A stretch of 64,000 bases of DNA from Salimicrobium halophilum (GCF_900100295.1 NZ_FNEV01000006.1:1-64000); one strand, 5' to 3'. Shown: positions 25,208-33,835, counted from the first letter of the stretch. The notes: generated from the letters alone by a model not told the origin. Program-made: numbers and translations.

Positions 25208-26512
25208 TTAGAACAACAAGCTGGCTGCCCAGCCGAAAATAACGAGCGGAATATTGTAGTGCAGGAATGTCGGCACACATGTATCCCAGATATGGTTGTG
25301 ACGACCGTCCGCATTCAGCCCTGAAGTCGGGCCAAGTGTACTGTCCGATGCCGGAGAACCTGCGTCACCAAGGGCTCCCGCTGTTCCGATCAATGTCGCA
25401 ATAGCCATCGGAGAATAACCGGCCTCGAGACAAATAGGCACAAATAATGCAGCGAGAATCGGTACCGTTGCAAAGGAAGAACCTATCCCAATGGTTACGA
25501 CAAGTCCGACCAGAAGCAGAACGAGCGATATCACCGCTTTGTTATCACCGATCATCCCTGTGCTCGAAGCTACCAGCGCCTCGACGGATGCCGTTTCCGT
25601 AAGCACGTTTGCAAAACCTGCTGCAGTAAGCATGACGAAAGCGATAAATCCCATCATACTTATACCTTCTCCCATTGTTCTATCTCCATACGTAAACGGC
25701 ACGACACGGAACAAGAACATGACGATCAAGCCGGCAAGCGCAGCGAAAATCAGATTTCCCCATACCGCCTGGATGATCAGGGTGATGAGGATCGCTACGA
25801 TGGTAAACGCATGTTTTGCGTTAAAGGATACTTTTTCCCCTTCCGGAATAGCAGAAAGTCCGGTTCCATCAGAGGGACGTGCCTCTTTCGGTTTCCGATA
25901 CGTGATAAGAACTGCGATGAGCAATCCTACAACCATACCGAGCCCCGGGATAAGCAGAGAACGGGCGATTGTTCCTATCGAAGCTTCCACGCCATTGGAG
26001 GCCATCGCATCCTGGATCGTCTGATGGAAAATCAGACCGAACCCGAGTGGTATCGTTACATATGGCGCTTTCAGACCGAAAGTAAGAGCCGTCGCAACCG
26101 CCCGTCGATCCAGTTGCATTTTATCGAACATATGAAGAAGCGGCGGAATCAAAATCGGAATAAAAGCGATATGCACAGGTACGACGTTCTGCGAAAGACT
26201 GGCTACGGCCGCAATGATGAAAACGAGCCATGTCTTTTTATCTTTCAATACGCGTAACAATGTCTGGACCAGTAAGGTCGTAATACCTGAAAAACTGATC
26301 GCAGCTGCAAAAGCCCCGAGCAGAATGTAACTGAGTGCCACCTGAGCCTGGTCGCCCATCCCGGCAATGAACAGATCAAGGGCTCCAGTAAGAGACTCCC
26401 CGTTCATCACCCCTGCAGTAAGACCTGCAGCGATGATCGCTACGATGACATTGACACGAAGTAAACTTAATATAGTAAGGACAAGAACAGATATAATGAC
26501 AGCTGAAGCCAT
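25208..26512 (-). CDS. YuiF/NhaC-type Na+/H+ antiporter family transporter
   Basis: This 434-residue protein with about 11-12 membrane helices belongs to the IT superfamily group annotated as Na+/H+ antiporter family or putative amino-acid transporter (B. subtilis YuiF). Family markers are VVPVHIAFIPILIPPLL, GLKAPYVTIPLGFGLIFH and the C-terminal TAGALGDAGSPASDSTLGPT with GLNADGRHNHIWDTCVPTF. Direction and substrate are not certain; sodium- or amino-acid-linked exchange would suit a halophile. The ATG at 26512 follows AAAGGAG. Confidence 0.88.
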   Translation of the reverse strand: MASAVIISVLVLTILSLLRVNVIVAIIAAGLTAGVMNGESLTGALDLFIAGMGDQAQVALSYILLGAFAAAISFSGITTLLVQTLLRVLKDKKTWLVFIIAAVASLSQNVVPVHIAFIPILIPPLLHMFDKMQLDRRAVATALTFGLKAPYVTIPLGFGLIFHQTIQDAMASNGVEASIGTIARSLLIPGLGMVVGLLIAVLITYRKPKEARPSDGTGLSAIPEGEKVSFNAKHAFTIVAILITLIIQAVWGNLIFAALAGLIVMFLFRVVPFTYGDRTMGEGISMMGFIAFVMLTAAGFANVLTETASVEALVASSTGMIGDNKAVISLVLLLVGLVVTIGIGSSFATVPILAALFVPICLEAGYSPMAIATLIGTAGALGDAGSPASDSTLGPTSGLNADGRHNHIWDTCVPTFLHYNIPLVIFGWAASLLF

Positions 26513-26571
26513 TTGAACAACTCCTTTTCATCACGTTAACGATTTATCATGATAAAGAATGACATCAAAAA

Positions 26572-26607
26572 AATCAACCCTTTCAAAAAATGTCTGAAAA
26601 GGTTGAA
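26572..26607 (-). terminator. Terminator of the SE1561-type gene
   Basis: On the minus strand TCAACCTTTTCA pairs with TTTGAAAGGGTTGA, followed by a T-run. Confidence 0.8.
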
Positions 26608-26612
26608 AACAT

Positions 26613-26762
26613 TCAGTTGATCTTTTCTTCTAACTCATCCAGCATGCGGATGAGCTTATCGATTTCCTCGATATCCGTTTCGGCAGGATCCAGTTGATCC
26701 ACCCGATCCGCAAATTGAGCCAGTCTCAGCTTCAAATCAGCCATTTTCTCCTGTTGATTCAT
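26613..26762 (-). CDS. SE1561 family small protein, 49 aa
   Basis: The true start is ATG 26762 after AAAGGGGA; the longer frame to 26834 overlaps a repeat and has no ribosome site. The 49-residue protein is a two-helix acidic peptide with the family pattern LAQFADRVDQLDPAETDIEE and DKLIRMLDELEEK. Such small proteins are common in Bacilli and staphylococci, with unknown function. It is a one-gene unit between the YuiF-type gene and repeat array B. Confidence 0.8.
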   Translation of the reverse strand: MNQQEKMADLKLRLAQFADRVDQLDPAETDIEEIDKLIRMLDELEEKIN

Positions 26763-26819
26763 AAAAATCCCCTTTGCTGTCCGTAGTTCTACACCATCAT
26801 AGTACAGATTATGAAATAT

Positions 26820-27100
26820 GAAAAGCGGAGACATCCCGCTTAGAAGCTCTGGCCTAAGTAGACCTGTCAGACAAAAGCGTTCTTTCTTTTTTCTGATCTG
26901 GGCTACTTAGGACATGTGCTTCTGGATGTCGTAGCTAGACTAATGAAAAGCGGAATCACCCTGCTTAGAAACTACAGTCATAAGCAACTCGGTCAACGAA
27001 AGGCGACTTTCCTTTCTTTGATCCGAGTTGCTTATGGCTCGAGTTTCTGGGTGATGCAGCTAGACAAGTGAAAAGCGGAGAAGGACGTTTAGAAGCTCTG
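26820..27100 (+). repeat. Palindromic repeat array B: two full units and a left arm
   Basis: Unit B1 is 26820-26940, B2 is 26945-27065, and a left arm alone is at 27070-27100. Each full unit starts GAAAAGCGG and ends GTAGCTAGAC or GCAGCTAGAC. B1 pairs ACATCC with GGATGT and CCTAAGTAG with CTACTTAGG. B2 pairs ATCACCC with GGGTGAT and CATAAGCAACTCGG with CCGAGTTGCTTATG. The sequences differ but each stem is complementary within its own unit. Confidence 0.9.
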
Positions 27101-27286
27101 TCGCCAGGGTTATCCGGCAAAAAATACTTCCATCAACGAAGAAAGTGAGTCATACCATACAGTATGACTTATTTTATCCTGAATAATCACCTGAATCATC
27201 GCATAACAAATATTATGATGCAGGAATCTCGAAAACACTGGCAAAACCGTTCCATAATGATCCAAGCCACATCCTCGCCCCACAAA
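27101..27286. other. Non-coding stretch after array B
   Basis: No convincing gene is seen. One inverted repeat, AGTCATAC with GTATGACT (about 27152-27173), is followed by a T-rich stretch on the plus strand. I see no other signal. Confidence 0.4.
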
Positions 27287-27320
27287 AAAAGAAGCAGATC
27301 AACTCTGGATCTGCTTCTCG
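27287..27320 (-). terminator. Terminator of the osmC-type gene
   Basis: On the minus strand GAAGCAGATC pairs with GATCTGCTTC, followed by seven Ts. Confidence 0.9.
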
Positions 27321-27336
27321 TCGCTTTCATTAACCA

Positions 27337-27726
27337 CTAACTAAGCTCAATACATTCGATCGTTTCTTCGATTTCGATGCTATCTTTCACCGACTGTACC
27401 ATAGAGCAATTCTTTCTCGCGACTTCGAGGTTCTTCGCCAACTTATCCTGATTGAGACGATACCCTTTCACGACGTAATGGAGCTTCACCTTTTCGATCC
27501 GGTTCGCTTCATCATTATTCCTGGTAACTTCCGCCGTCAATTTAATATCTTCATATTTAATGCGCTGCTTATCAAGGATTTTGCGGTACACACTTAAGCT
27601 GCATCCGGCAATCGAGGATACCATCAATTGATAAGGACGAAACCCGTGGTGTTCATCACTTGCGATATTAAGCTGACCGAATTCAAACGATGTGCGTATT
27701 CCTTCATCCTTTAGATAGAAATCCAT
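27337..27726 (-). CDS. OsmC family protein
   Basis: The start ATG 27726 follows AAGGAG with a spacer of 8, giving 129 residues. OsmC/Ohr proteins reduce organic hydroperoxides with two cysteines: the first lies in SSIAGCSLSVY and the second in RKNCSMVQSV, and both are present. SDEHHGFRPYQLM matches the OsmC pattern of Bacilli (YhfA/YmaD-like) rather than Ohr. Role: likely peroxide defence, inferred from the intact cysteine pair. It is transcribed alone. Confidence 0.85.
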   Translation of the reverse strand: MDFYLKDEGIRTSFEFGQLNIASDEHHGFRPYQLMVSSIAGCSLSVYRKILDKQRIKYEDIKLTAEVTRNNDEANRIEKVKLHYVVKGYRLNQDKLAKNLEVARKNCSMVQSVKDSIEIEETIECIELS

Positions 27727-27874
27727 CTTCACCACTCCTTCACTCAAAAAAATGGGTCTTATCTAATATTATAACCGTTTCTTCTCTATCTCTAACATTT
27801 TAATTCCTTCTCTTGAAAATATTCCTCACACTCGCTTATTCTTAGAGAAGTGTGTCAAAAAGGGGGACAACTAT

Positions 27875-29044
27875 ATGGTAACCGCACGCAGACGCTTTTG
27901 GATACTTATCGGACTGGTGACGATTTCCGGTTTCTCTCAAGGGATGCTTCTCCCGTTACTGGCTGTCATTCTTGAGCAGAATGGTGTCTCAAGCTCTATA
28001 AATGGCATCCATGCTACCGGACTCTACATAGGGATCCTTGTCGCATCACCGTTCATTGAAAAACCTCTACGCTCTTTCGGTTTCAAACCGATCATCTTAT
28101 TCGGAGGGGTTCTGGTATTCACTTCCCTGTTCCTGTTTCCATTCTGGGAATCTCTATGGTTCTGGTTCGTTCTGCGAGTTACGATCGGTATCGGAGATCA
28201 GATCCTTCACTTCGGGACACAGACATGGATTACGACAACAGCTCATAAAAAGGATCGGGGGCTGAGCATCGCCTACTACGGATTGTTTTTCAGTCTCGGT
28301 TTTACGCTTGGCCCGCTGATGACCAATCTCTTATCCGTCAGTACTTTCGCACCGTTCCTTCTTTCTTCTTTTCTGAGCCTCGGCGTGTGGATGTTCATGT
28401 TGAAAGTCAGAAATGAATTTCCGGAAGAAGATTACGCCTCCGCTCATGGGACAAGCTCTCTGGGACGATTCATCAAGGCCACGAAACTTGGGTGGATTGC
28501 ATTTCTTGGGCCGCTTTGCTACGGGTTTCTCGAAGCGGCTCTGCATGGAATCTTCCCTGTGTACGGCTTGCGGCTCGGTCATGAGGTACAAATGATTTCC
28601 TTCATCATCCCGGCTTTTGCGGCGGCAAGTCTGTTCTCACAAATACCTCTAGGCCGATGGAGTGACAAAATCGGTCGCCCACAGGTTATCCGATATGCAT
28701 TAAGCGGCGGGATTCTCGCTTTTCTTGTCGCTTCTTTCTTTGAAGGATCGGTGGTGGCGCTTTTCCTTTGCTTTGCATTCGCCGGCCTCTGCGTAGGTTC
28801 TTTGTTTTCCCTGGGTATTTCCTATATGACGGACTTACTTCCGAGAGAGTTATTACCGGCAGGCAACATTCTTTGCGGCATGTCTTTCAGTATAGGCAGT
28901 ATTCTGGGACCGTTCCTTTCGGGAATCGTACTTGATTTCTTCCCTCAGGTTTCTCTTTTCTTATTAATTGTAGGATTACTCGTAGCAATTCTACTCGCCT
29001 TTCTTTTCAAAAAAGATGTCACTATAGCAGAAGACCCGGCTTAA
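27875..29044 (+). CDS. MFS transporter
   Basis: This 389-residue carrier has about 12 membrane helices. The MFS loop motif between helices 2 and 3 is degenerate, but the later RWSDKIGRPQVIRYAL between helices 8 and 9 matches the A-motif repeat. Helix 1 reads FWILIGLVTISGFSQGMLLP, as in Bacillus YfkF/YttB-like drug-resistance carriers. Substrate unknown. The ATG follows AAAGGGGGACA. Its stop lies in a 28 bp palindrome shared with znuA. Confidence 0.85.
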   Translation: MVTARRRFWILIGLVTISGFSQGMLLPLLAVILEQNGVSSSINGIHATGLYIGILVASPFIEKPLRSFGFKPIILFGGVLVFTSLFLFPFWESLWFWFVLRVTIGIGDQILHFGTQTWITTTAHKKDRGLSIAYYGLFFSLGFTLGPLMTNLLSVSTFAPFLLSSFLSLGVWMFMLKVRNEFPEEDYASAHGTSSLGRFIKATKLGWIAFLGPLCYGFLEAALHGIFPVYGLRLGHEVQMISFIIPAFAAASLFSQIPLGRWSDKIGRPQVIRYALSGGILAFLVASFFEGSVVALFLCFAFAGLCVGSLFSLGISYMTDLLPRELLPAGNILCGMSFSIGSILGPFLSGIVLDFFPQVSLFLLIVGLLVAILLAFLFKKDVTIAEDPA

Positions 29045-29056
29045 GCCGGGTCTTCT
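29029..29056. terminator. Perfect palindromic terminator containing two stop codons
   Basis: A 28 bp perfect palindrome (arms AGAAGACCCGGCTT and its inverse) has the TTAA in its centre. The MFS stop TAA at 29042-29044 and the znuA stop (29043-29041) both lie there, so the two convergent genes overlap by 4 bp inside one terminator. Confidence 0.9.
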
Positions 29057-30027
29057 TCATAAAGAGCCTGTTCGAGAACTTCAATGTTCTTCTGCATCAA
29101 GTCGAAATAATTCTCATCATTGTCGATTTCATCCTCTGTACGTGTTGCCAGGTTATGCAGGTAGAGAGGCTCCGCCCCTATTTCCTCCTGAACAACTTCT
29201 GCCGCTTTCGGCGAGACGTTCTTTTCGAATAAAACATAATCAAGCCCGTGCTCCTTCGCCGTTTCAATCACATGTTCAAGTTCCTTCTGGGATGGTTCAT
29301 TCGTGGAAGACAGCCCCGAAATAGCAATCTGCTTAAGTCCATAAGCCTCTTCCCAATACCCATAAGCAGCATGGGACACTACCACTTCTTTCGTATCCGC
29401 TTCTTGGATAGTAGTAGCCATCTGTTCATCGAGTTCGGTCAACTGTTCTTTCAACGTCTCCGTGTTCTGCAGGAACGTTTCTTCCTTCTCCGGATACATC
29501 GCTATGAACTCTTCTTTAAGACTCTCAGCCACTTTCGTCATGACCATCGGATCGAGCCAGATGTGAGGGTCCTCCCCTCCTACAGAATGGTTATGACCAG
29601 CATGATCATCGGCAGCGCTCTCCTCTTCCGCATGGTCTTCTTCGTGTGTATCCTCTTCTCCATGACCTACTTCCTCCAGACCTTTCGCAACAGGAAGGGT
29701 CGTTACGCCTTCTTCATTCAATGTCTCAGCTATCGTCGCTGCATATGGCTCGAACTCATCTTTCGTATAAATGAACGCCTTCCCTTCAGCCATCTGGACC
29801 ATCTCTTTGGTAGTAGGCTCATAGGTATGGGCATCGGATCCTGCAGGGAGAATCGATTCCACTTCCACTTTATCCCCTACAATTTGTTGAGCTACGAATT
29901 CCAGCGGATAAACCGTAGTGTACATCGTATCTTTTTGATTCCCTTCCCCTTGCTCCCCTTCTTCACTGCCACACGCAGCAAGAAGGACAAGGATCAATAG
30001 CGAAAGAAATGTCGTGACTTTTTTCAT
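29041..30027 (-). CDS. znuA: Zinc ABC transporter substrate-binding lipoprotein
   Basis: The 328-residue lipoprotein (lipobox LLAACGS) captures zinc outside the cell for the ZnuBC importer. It has the cluster A-I fold: DAHTYEPT with metal His near residue 66, a His/Asp/Glu-rich loop (EEDTHEEDHAEEESAADDHA) followed by GHNHSV, then DPHIWLDP with the second metal His, and VSHAAYGYWEEAYGL. The loop is the usual high-zinc loop. It has its own Zur box at 30043-30057 and is separated from the znuCB-zur operon by a terminator, so both units respond to zinc. Confidence 0.94.
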   Translation of the reverse strand: MKKVTTFLSLLILVLLAACGSEEGEQGEGNQKDTMYTTVYPLEFVAQQIVGDKVEVESILPAGSDAHTYEPTTKEMVQMAEGKAFIYTKDEFEPYAATIAETLNEEGVTTLPVAKGLEEVGHGEEDTHEEDHAEEESAADDHAGHNHSVGGEDPHIWLDPMVMTKVAESLKEEFIAMYPEKEETFLQNTETLKEQLTELDEQMATTIQEADTKEVVVSHAAYGYWEEAYGLKQIAISGLSSTNEPSQKELEHVIETAKEHGLDYVLFEKNVSPKAAEVVQEEIGAEPLYLHNLATRTEDEIDNDENYFDLMQKNIEVLEQALYEEDPA

Positions 30028-30042
30028 TTTCGCACCCCTTAA

Positions 30043-30057
30043 TCGTAATTATTACTA
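30043..30057. promoter_or_regulatory. Zur box upstream of znuA
   Basis: TCGTAATTATTACTA matches the B. subtilis Zur consensus TCGTAATNATTACGA at 14 of 15 positions allowing for the open centre. It lies just before the znuA ribosome site. Confidence 0.85.
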
Positions 30058-30071
30058 TTCCCTGTGAAAAG

Positions 30072-30097
30072 CCATGCCTGCGATTCCTCGCAGGCAT
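30072..30097 (-). terminator. Terminator of the znuCB-zur operon
   Basis: On the minus strand ATGCCTGCG pairs with CGCAGGCAT, followed by GGCTTTTC. It directly follows the zur stop. Confidence 0.75.
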
Positions 30098-30510
30098 CAG
30101 CCACATTGAGGGCATTTCCCGTATATTTCGAATTTATGATTTTCCACTTCATAGCCTCTCAAATCCTCTTTCAATCCTTCCATCGGACAGAATTCGATCA
30201 ACTTGGTTTTACCACAGTCCGTACAGATGAAATGGTGATGGTGATGATTAGTTCCGCAGCTCAAACGGAAATGCTTCTCTCCTTCAAGCTCGGTAGCCTC
30301 GAGAACTTTTTCTTCGGAGAGCAGATACAGATTTCGATAGACGGTATCAAAACTGACACTCGGAAACTCTTCCTGCATCTCTTTCAGAATTTTCTTAGCT
30401 GGTACGTACTGATCATAAGCAGCGAATATTTCAATTATCCGCTCCCGCTGTTTCGTCTTCTTATATCCCTTTTCCTTCAACTGTTGCAATGCACGGTCTT
30501 TCGTATTCAT
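30097..30510 (-). CDS. zur: Zinc uptake regulator Zur (Fur family)
   Basis: The 137-residue repressor starts at ATG 30510 after GGAGAAACATC, overlapping znuB by 4 nt. It has the winged-helix N-terminus (KTKQRERIIEIFAAYDQYVP), the dimer domain with the His-rich sensing loop TNHHHHHFICTDCG, and the structural zinc pair CTDCGK and CPQCG. It is Fur-like, and its place after znuC-znuB and the Zur boxes support Zur rather than Fur or PerR. It represses zinc import when zinc is sufficient. Confidence 0.93.
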   Translation of the reverse strand: MNTKDRALQQLKEKGYKKTKQRERIIEIFAAYDQYVPAKKILKEMQEEFPSVSFDTVYRNLYLLSEEKVLEATELEGEKHFRLSCGTNHHHHHFICTDCGKTKLIEFCPMEGLKEDLRGYEVENHKFEIYGKCPQCG

Positions 30511-31364
30511 GATGTTTCTCCTTTCCACCATTCTTCGGAACGAAGTCTTCGGTACAAAATACTCAATAGCAATATTACAACAGCAGACATGACAATCGTA
30601 CCTCCAGGAGGAACGTCCAATTGATAAGCGCTGAACAACCCTGTAACAACCGCGACCTCCCCGAACAATACGGATAACCCGATTGTCTGCTTGAAACTTA
30701 CGGACATTCGGAGAGCCGCTGCAACGGGTAGCGTCATCAATGCAGATACGAGAAGAATCCCGACGACCTGCATCGCAGAAGCGATTACGAGCGCTACCAT
30801 CACGATGAATAGAAAATGAATCGTTTTGGCATTCACACCAGCGATGGTTGCATGCTCCTCATCAAAAGAAAGCACGAAAAGCTCTTTATAGAAAAGCATG
30901 ACGATCAGAACCACAAGTGTTGTAATAATGACTACAACCCACACGTTATCCCTGCTTACGGCTGTGACACTTCCAAATAAGTAACTGAATAAATCCGTAT
31001 TGAACCCATCAGCCAAAGAGATCAGAATGACGCCCAATCCGATACCGCCGGATAACATGATCGGAATGGCCAATTCTTCATAATGCTTGTATACTTTCCT
31101 CAGCTTTTCGATGAATACTGCTCCTATCACGGAAAAAGCCATCCCCATGTACATAGGGTTCCAGTCGTTCACCGCACTTACACGTTTCTCAATCAACAAG
31201 CTTGCAGCAATACCGGTCAGCGTAATATGAGACAAGGCATCCGCAATCAGCGAAAGCCGCCGAACCACAATAAAAACCCCGAGTAAAGGGGCTACAAGGC
31301 CGATCAATAAACCGGTGATCACCGCGTTCTGTAAAAATTCGTATTCGAACAATGCGTCTATCAT
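30507..31364 (-). CDS. znuB: Zinc ABC transporter permease
   Basis: The 285-residue, about eight-helix ABC-3 type permease carries VAPLLGVFIVVRRLSLIADALSHITL near the N-terminus, GVNAKTIHFLFIVMVALVIA and VVGILLVSALMTLPVAAALR, all typical of ZnuB/AdcB. It overlaps zur by 4 nt and znuC by 4 nt, so the three are one operon under the Zur box at 32170-32184. Confidence 0.95.
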   Translation of the reverse strand: MIDALFEYEFLQNAVITGLLIGLVAPLLGVFIVVRRLSLIADALSHITLTGIAASLLIEKRVSAVNDWNPMYMGMAFSVIGAVFIEKLRKVYKHYEELAIPIMLSGGIGLGVILISLADGFNTDLFSYLFGSVTAVSRDNVWVVVIITTLVVLIVMLFYKELFVLSFDEEHATIAGVNAKTIHFLFIVMVALVIASAMQVVGILLVSALMTLPVAAALRMSVSFKQTIGLSVLFGEVAVVTGLFSAYQLDVPPGGTIVMSAVVILLLSILYRRLRSEEWWKGETS

Positions 31365-32134
31365 GAATGCGTCACCTCATGGTTATGGGAGAGCTGATGA
31401 ATCGAATGACCATACATCTCACTCATTTCTTCATCCGTCATATCGTGATAATCCTCAGAAGAACCATGGAAATGAACAGATTTATTCATACAGGCCACGT
31501 GCGTCGCATGGCTCGTAATCGTACCGATGTCATGGGTGACCATCAAAAGGGTCAAATCCCGTTCCCTGTTCAACTTGCCTAACAAGTCGTAGAAAGCGGT
31601 CACGTGCTCGCTGTCCACCCCTACCGTCGGCTCATCCAGTATGATGAGGGACGGATCACTCACAAGAGCACGAGCGATAAACACACGTTGCTGCTGACCC
31701 CCGGACAATTCTCCGATGGAGTAATGGGCGTATTCCTCCATCTCCACTTCTTTGAGAGCTTCATACACTTTCTCTTTATGCTTCTGATTGAAAAGCTGGA
31801 ATATACTCATACGGGAAACGAGGCCGGAACGCACCACTTCATACACAGTAGCCGGAAAGCCGGAATTGAAGCTGTTCGCTTTTTGGGAGACGAACCCGAT
31901 TTCCTGCCACATATTGAATTTCTTCACTGATTTCCCAAAGAGACGTATATGTCCTTTGTTCGGCTTCTCAAGACCCAGCATCAGTTTGATCAGCGTGGAT
32001 TTCCCGGATCCGTTCGGGCCGACAAGTCCGAGAAACTGTCCTTTATGAATGGCAAGGTTCACATGTTCAACCACCCATTCCTTATCGTATTTGAAGGCTA
32101 CATCCTCAAGCTCGATCAGCGGTTCCTGAACCAT
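31361..32134 (-). CDS. znuC: Zinc ABC transporter ATPase
   Basis: This 257-residue ATPase energises zinc import. Walker A is GPNGSGKSTLIKLM, the Q-loop is FVSQKA, the signature is LSGGQQQRVFIAR and Walker B is LIILDEPTVGVD, with the switch His in VTHD. The start is taken as ATG 32134 after AAAGGAGGGAA; the longer frame from 32161 begins in the promoter region. A Zur box lies 35 bp upstream. Confidence 0.95.
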   Translation of the reverse strand: MVQEPLIELEDVAFKYDKEWVVEHVNLAIHKGQFLGLVGPNGSGKSTLIKLMLGLEKPNKGHIRLFGKSVKKFNMWQEIGFVSQKANSFNSGFPATVYEVVRSGLVSRMSIFQLFNQKHKEKVYEALKEVEMEEYAHYSIGELSGGQQQRVFIARALVSDPSLIILDEPTVGVDSEHVTAFYDLLGKLNRERDLTLLMVTHDIGTITSHATHVACMNKSVHFHGSSEDYHDMTDEEMSEMYGHSIHQLSHNHEVTHS

Positions 32135-32169
32135 GGATTTCCCTCCTTTTCTATCTTTCATTTATTAAA

Positions 32170-32184
32170 TAAGAATGATTACGA
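32170..32184. promoter_or_regulatory. Zur box upstream of znuC
   Basis: TAAGAATGATTACGA matches the Zur consensus TCGTAATNATTACGA at the right half-site and at most left positions. Together with the box at znuA it makes the whole cluster a zinc regulon. Confidence 0.8.
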
Positions 32185-32218
32185 TTTAGATTATATAGCA
32201 GCTTCACAAAAAAGTAAA

Positions 32219-32247
32219 GAAAAAACGCCACCGTGGGCACGGTGACG
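32219..32247 (-). terminator. Terminator of the amino-acid ABC pair
   Basis: On the minus strand CGTCACCGTG pairs with CACGGTGGCG, followed by six Ts. Confidence 0.88.
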
Positions 32248-32248
32248 T

Positions 32249-32941
32249 CTAGATGTAGCGGTTGTACCGCTTCTCCAGATAGTTCTGGAAAAGCGAGAAT
32301 ATCAGCGTCAATCCCCAATACACAAGGGCCGCCGTAATATACATAGTCATCGAATCGACCGTTCTTCCCGCCGCCATCTGTGCTTTGTTCAAGATCTCAG
32401 GCACCGTAATCATCGCAGCAAGAGATGTCGCTTTCAACAGGTCGAGGAACACATTAGCCAAAGGCGGAATCGCTATACGCGTAGCCTGTGGAACGATGAT
32501 TCGCTGCAACGTTTTCCAGTAGGAGAAACCGAGGGCCTGAGAAGATTCCCACTGCCCCTCGTCCACACTACTTAATGAAGAACGGATGATTTCAGCGACA
32601 TAGGCAGCGCTATTCGTACCAAACCCAAGAATCGCAGCAGAGACAGCGTTGATTTCTATCCCGACTGCGGGAAAACCGAAATAAATGACGAACAAATATA
32701 CCAGAATGGGCGTTCCGCGCATGAAGGAGATATAAAATCTTGCAGGGAGCTGCAACCATAGCATATTCGAGGACCTTGCCAACGCGAGGAAGAACCCGAG
32801 CACGAGACCCAGAATCATGCCGGCCAGGGCCACGAGCACCGTGTAAGGGACACCCTCGAGAATCAAAGGCAAGTTCTCTATGGAACGCTCCAGATTGAAC
32901 ATCTTTCCCGGTTCAAATTCATCTATTTCTATGCCTATCAT
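32249..32941 (-). CDS. Amino-acid ABC transporter permease
   Basis: The 230-residue HisM/GlnP-type permease has about five helices and the EAA loop segment SSQALGFSYWKTLQRIIVPQ, which binds the ATPase. GTPILVYLFVIYFG and LLKATSLAAMITVPEI are typical of cystine and polar amino-acid importers (TcyB/YxeN-like). It lies 12 bp after the substrate-binding gene. No ATPase gene follows; the terminator is directly after it. Confidence 0.9.
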   Translation of the reverse strand: MIGIEIDEFEPGKMFNLERSIENLPLILEGVPYTVLVALAGMILGLVLGFFLALARSSNMLWLQLPARFYISFMRGTPILVYLFVIYFGFPAVGIEINAVSAAILGFGTNSAAYVAEIIRSSLSSVDEGQWESSQALGFSYWKTLQRIIVPQATRIAIPPLANVFLDLLKATSLAAMITVPEILNKAQMAAGRTVDSMTMYITAALVYWGLTLIFSLFQNYLEKRYNRYI

Positions 32942-32953
32942 CAGACTCTCTCC

Positions 32954-33835
32954 CTATAGGTCAAGTTCGTCCATAGAAGGGATGTCTTCCTCCGGAGGCT
33001 GGGAGACATCCGCGTTGTAGAACTTCTCCGATAGTTCTTTCAATGTACCGTCTTCTCTCATTTCATTCATAGCTTCGTCGACTTTCTGCTTCAATTCTTC
33101 CGCGTCTTTAGGAAGAACAACTGCGACTTCTGCTTCATTGAACTTGATATCAGGATGGATCTGTACATCGATATCAGGAAGTGCTTCTACAGCAAGCTTT
33201 TGAAGATAGTAGTCGTTGATGATGAAATCCGTACGACCGTTTTCCACATCTCTAAGGTACACATCATTCGTTACGTTGTTGTATGTTTTGAGTTCAGCAC
33301 CGAGCTCCTCAGCAAGCTGAGAGTGTGTCGTCGTAGCTCCGCCGCCGTGGACTTTTCCGGGAATATCTTCGAACGTTTCAATTCCTGACATGTCTTCTTC
33401 ACGGACGATGATCGAGGTGAACGAGTACTTATACGGTTCACTGAAAGCGAAGTCCCTTTTTCTTTCTTCCGTGATTTCGAAATCGTTCGCTACCATATCC
33501 ACTCTTCCGTTCTTGAGAGCAGGAAGCATACCGTCCACACCGATCTCTTCGAATGAAATATCGATATCAAGACGTTCTCCGATTTCTCTCATCACTTCCA
33601 CATCGTACCCCGTAAGTTCATCAGAACCTTCAGGATAGTAGGTAGCTGCAATCAATGTACCGGAAGTAGCAACGGTAGCTCCTTCTTCCTGCAACTCTTC
33701 GAATAGGGACTGTTCTTCTTCAGCGTCCCCATCATTATTTTCTGCGTTATCAGAACTTCCTTCTTCACTCGTTCCGCAAGCGGAAAGCAGAAGAACGAAA
33801 GCGATCGTCAAAAATGCCAAAAGACTTCTTTTCAT
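32954..33835 (-). CDS. Amino-acid ABC transporter substrate-binding lipoprotein
   Basis: The start ATG 33835 follows AAAGGTG; the GTG at 33847 overlaps that site. The 293-residue lipoprotein has the lipobox LLSACGT, an acidic linker, then a type II periplasmic-binding fold with ELTGYDVEVMREIGERLDI, VDMVANDFEITEERKRDFAF and VEVALPDI-like late strands (VAVVLPKDAEELKQ). It resembles TcyA/TcyJ-type cystine binders. The acidic surface suits a salty outside. It forms a two-gene unit with the permease. Confidence 0.88.
   Translation of the reverse strand: MKRSLLAFLTIAFVLLLSACGTSEEGSSDNAENNDGDAEEEQSLFEELQEEGATVATSGTLIAATYYPEGSDELTGYDVEVMREIGERLDIDISFEEIGVDGMLPALKNGRVDMVANDFEITEERKRDFAFSEPYKYSFTSIIVREEDMSGIETFEDIPGKVHGGGATTTHSQLAEELGAELKTYNNVTNDVYLRDVENGRTDFIINDYYLQKLAVEALPDIDVQIHPDIKFNEAEVAVVLPKDAEELKQKVDEAMNEMREDGTLKELSEKFYNADVSQPPEEDIPSMDELDL

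Noticed and set aside
26763-26834. 24-residue N-terminal extension of the SE1561-type protein
   Set aside because: It overlaps the repeat array and has no ribosome site, while ATG 26762 has AAAGGGGA and gives the family length.
26820-27100. CRISPR array, because left arms recur with unique-looking sequence between
   Set aside because: The period is about 124 bp, the between-sequences are self-complementary and homologous, and no cas genes are present.
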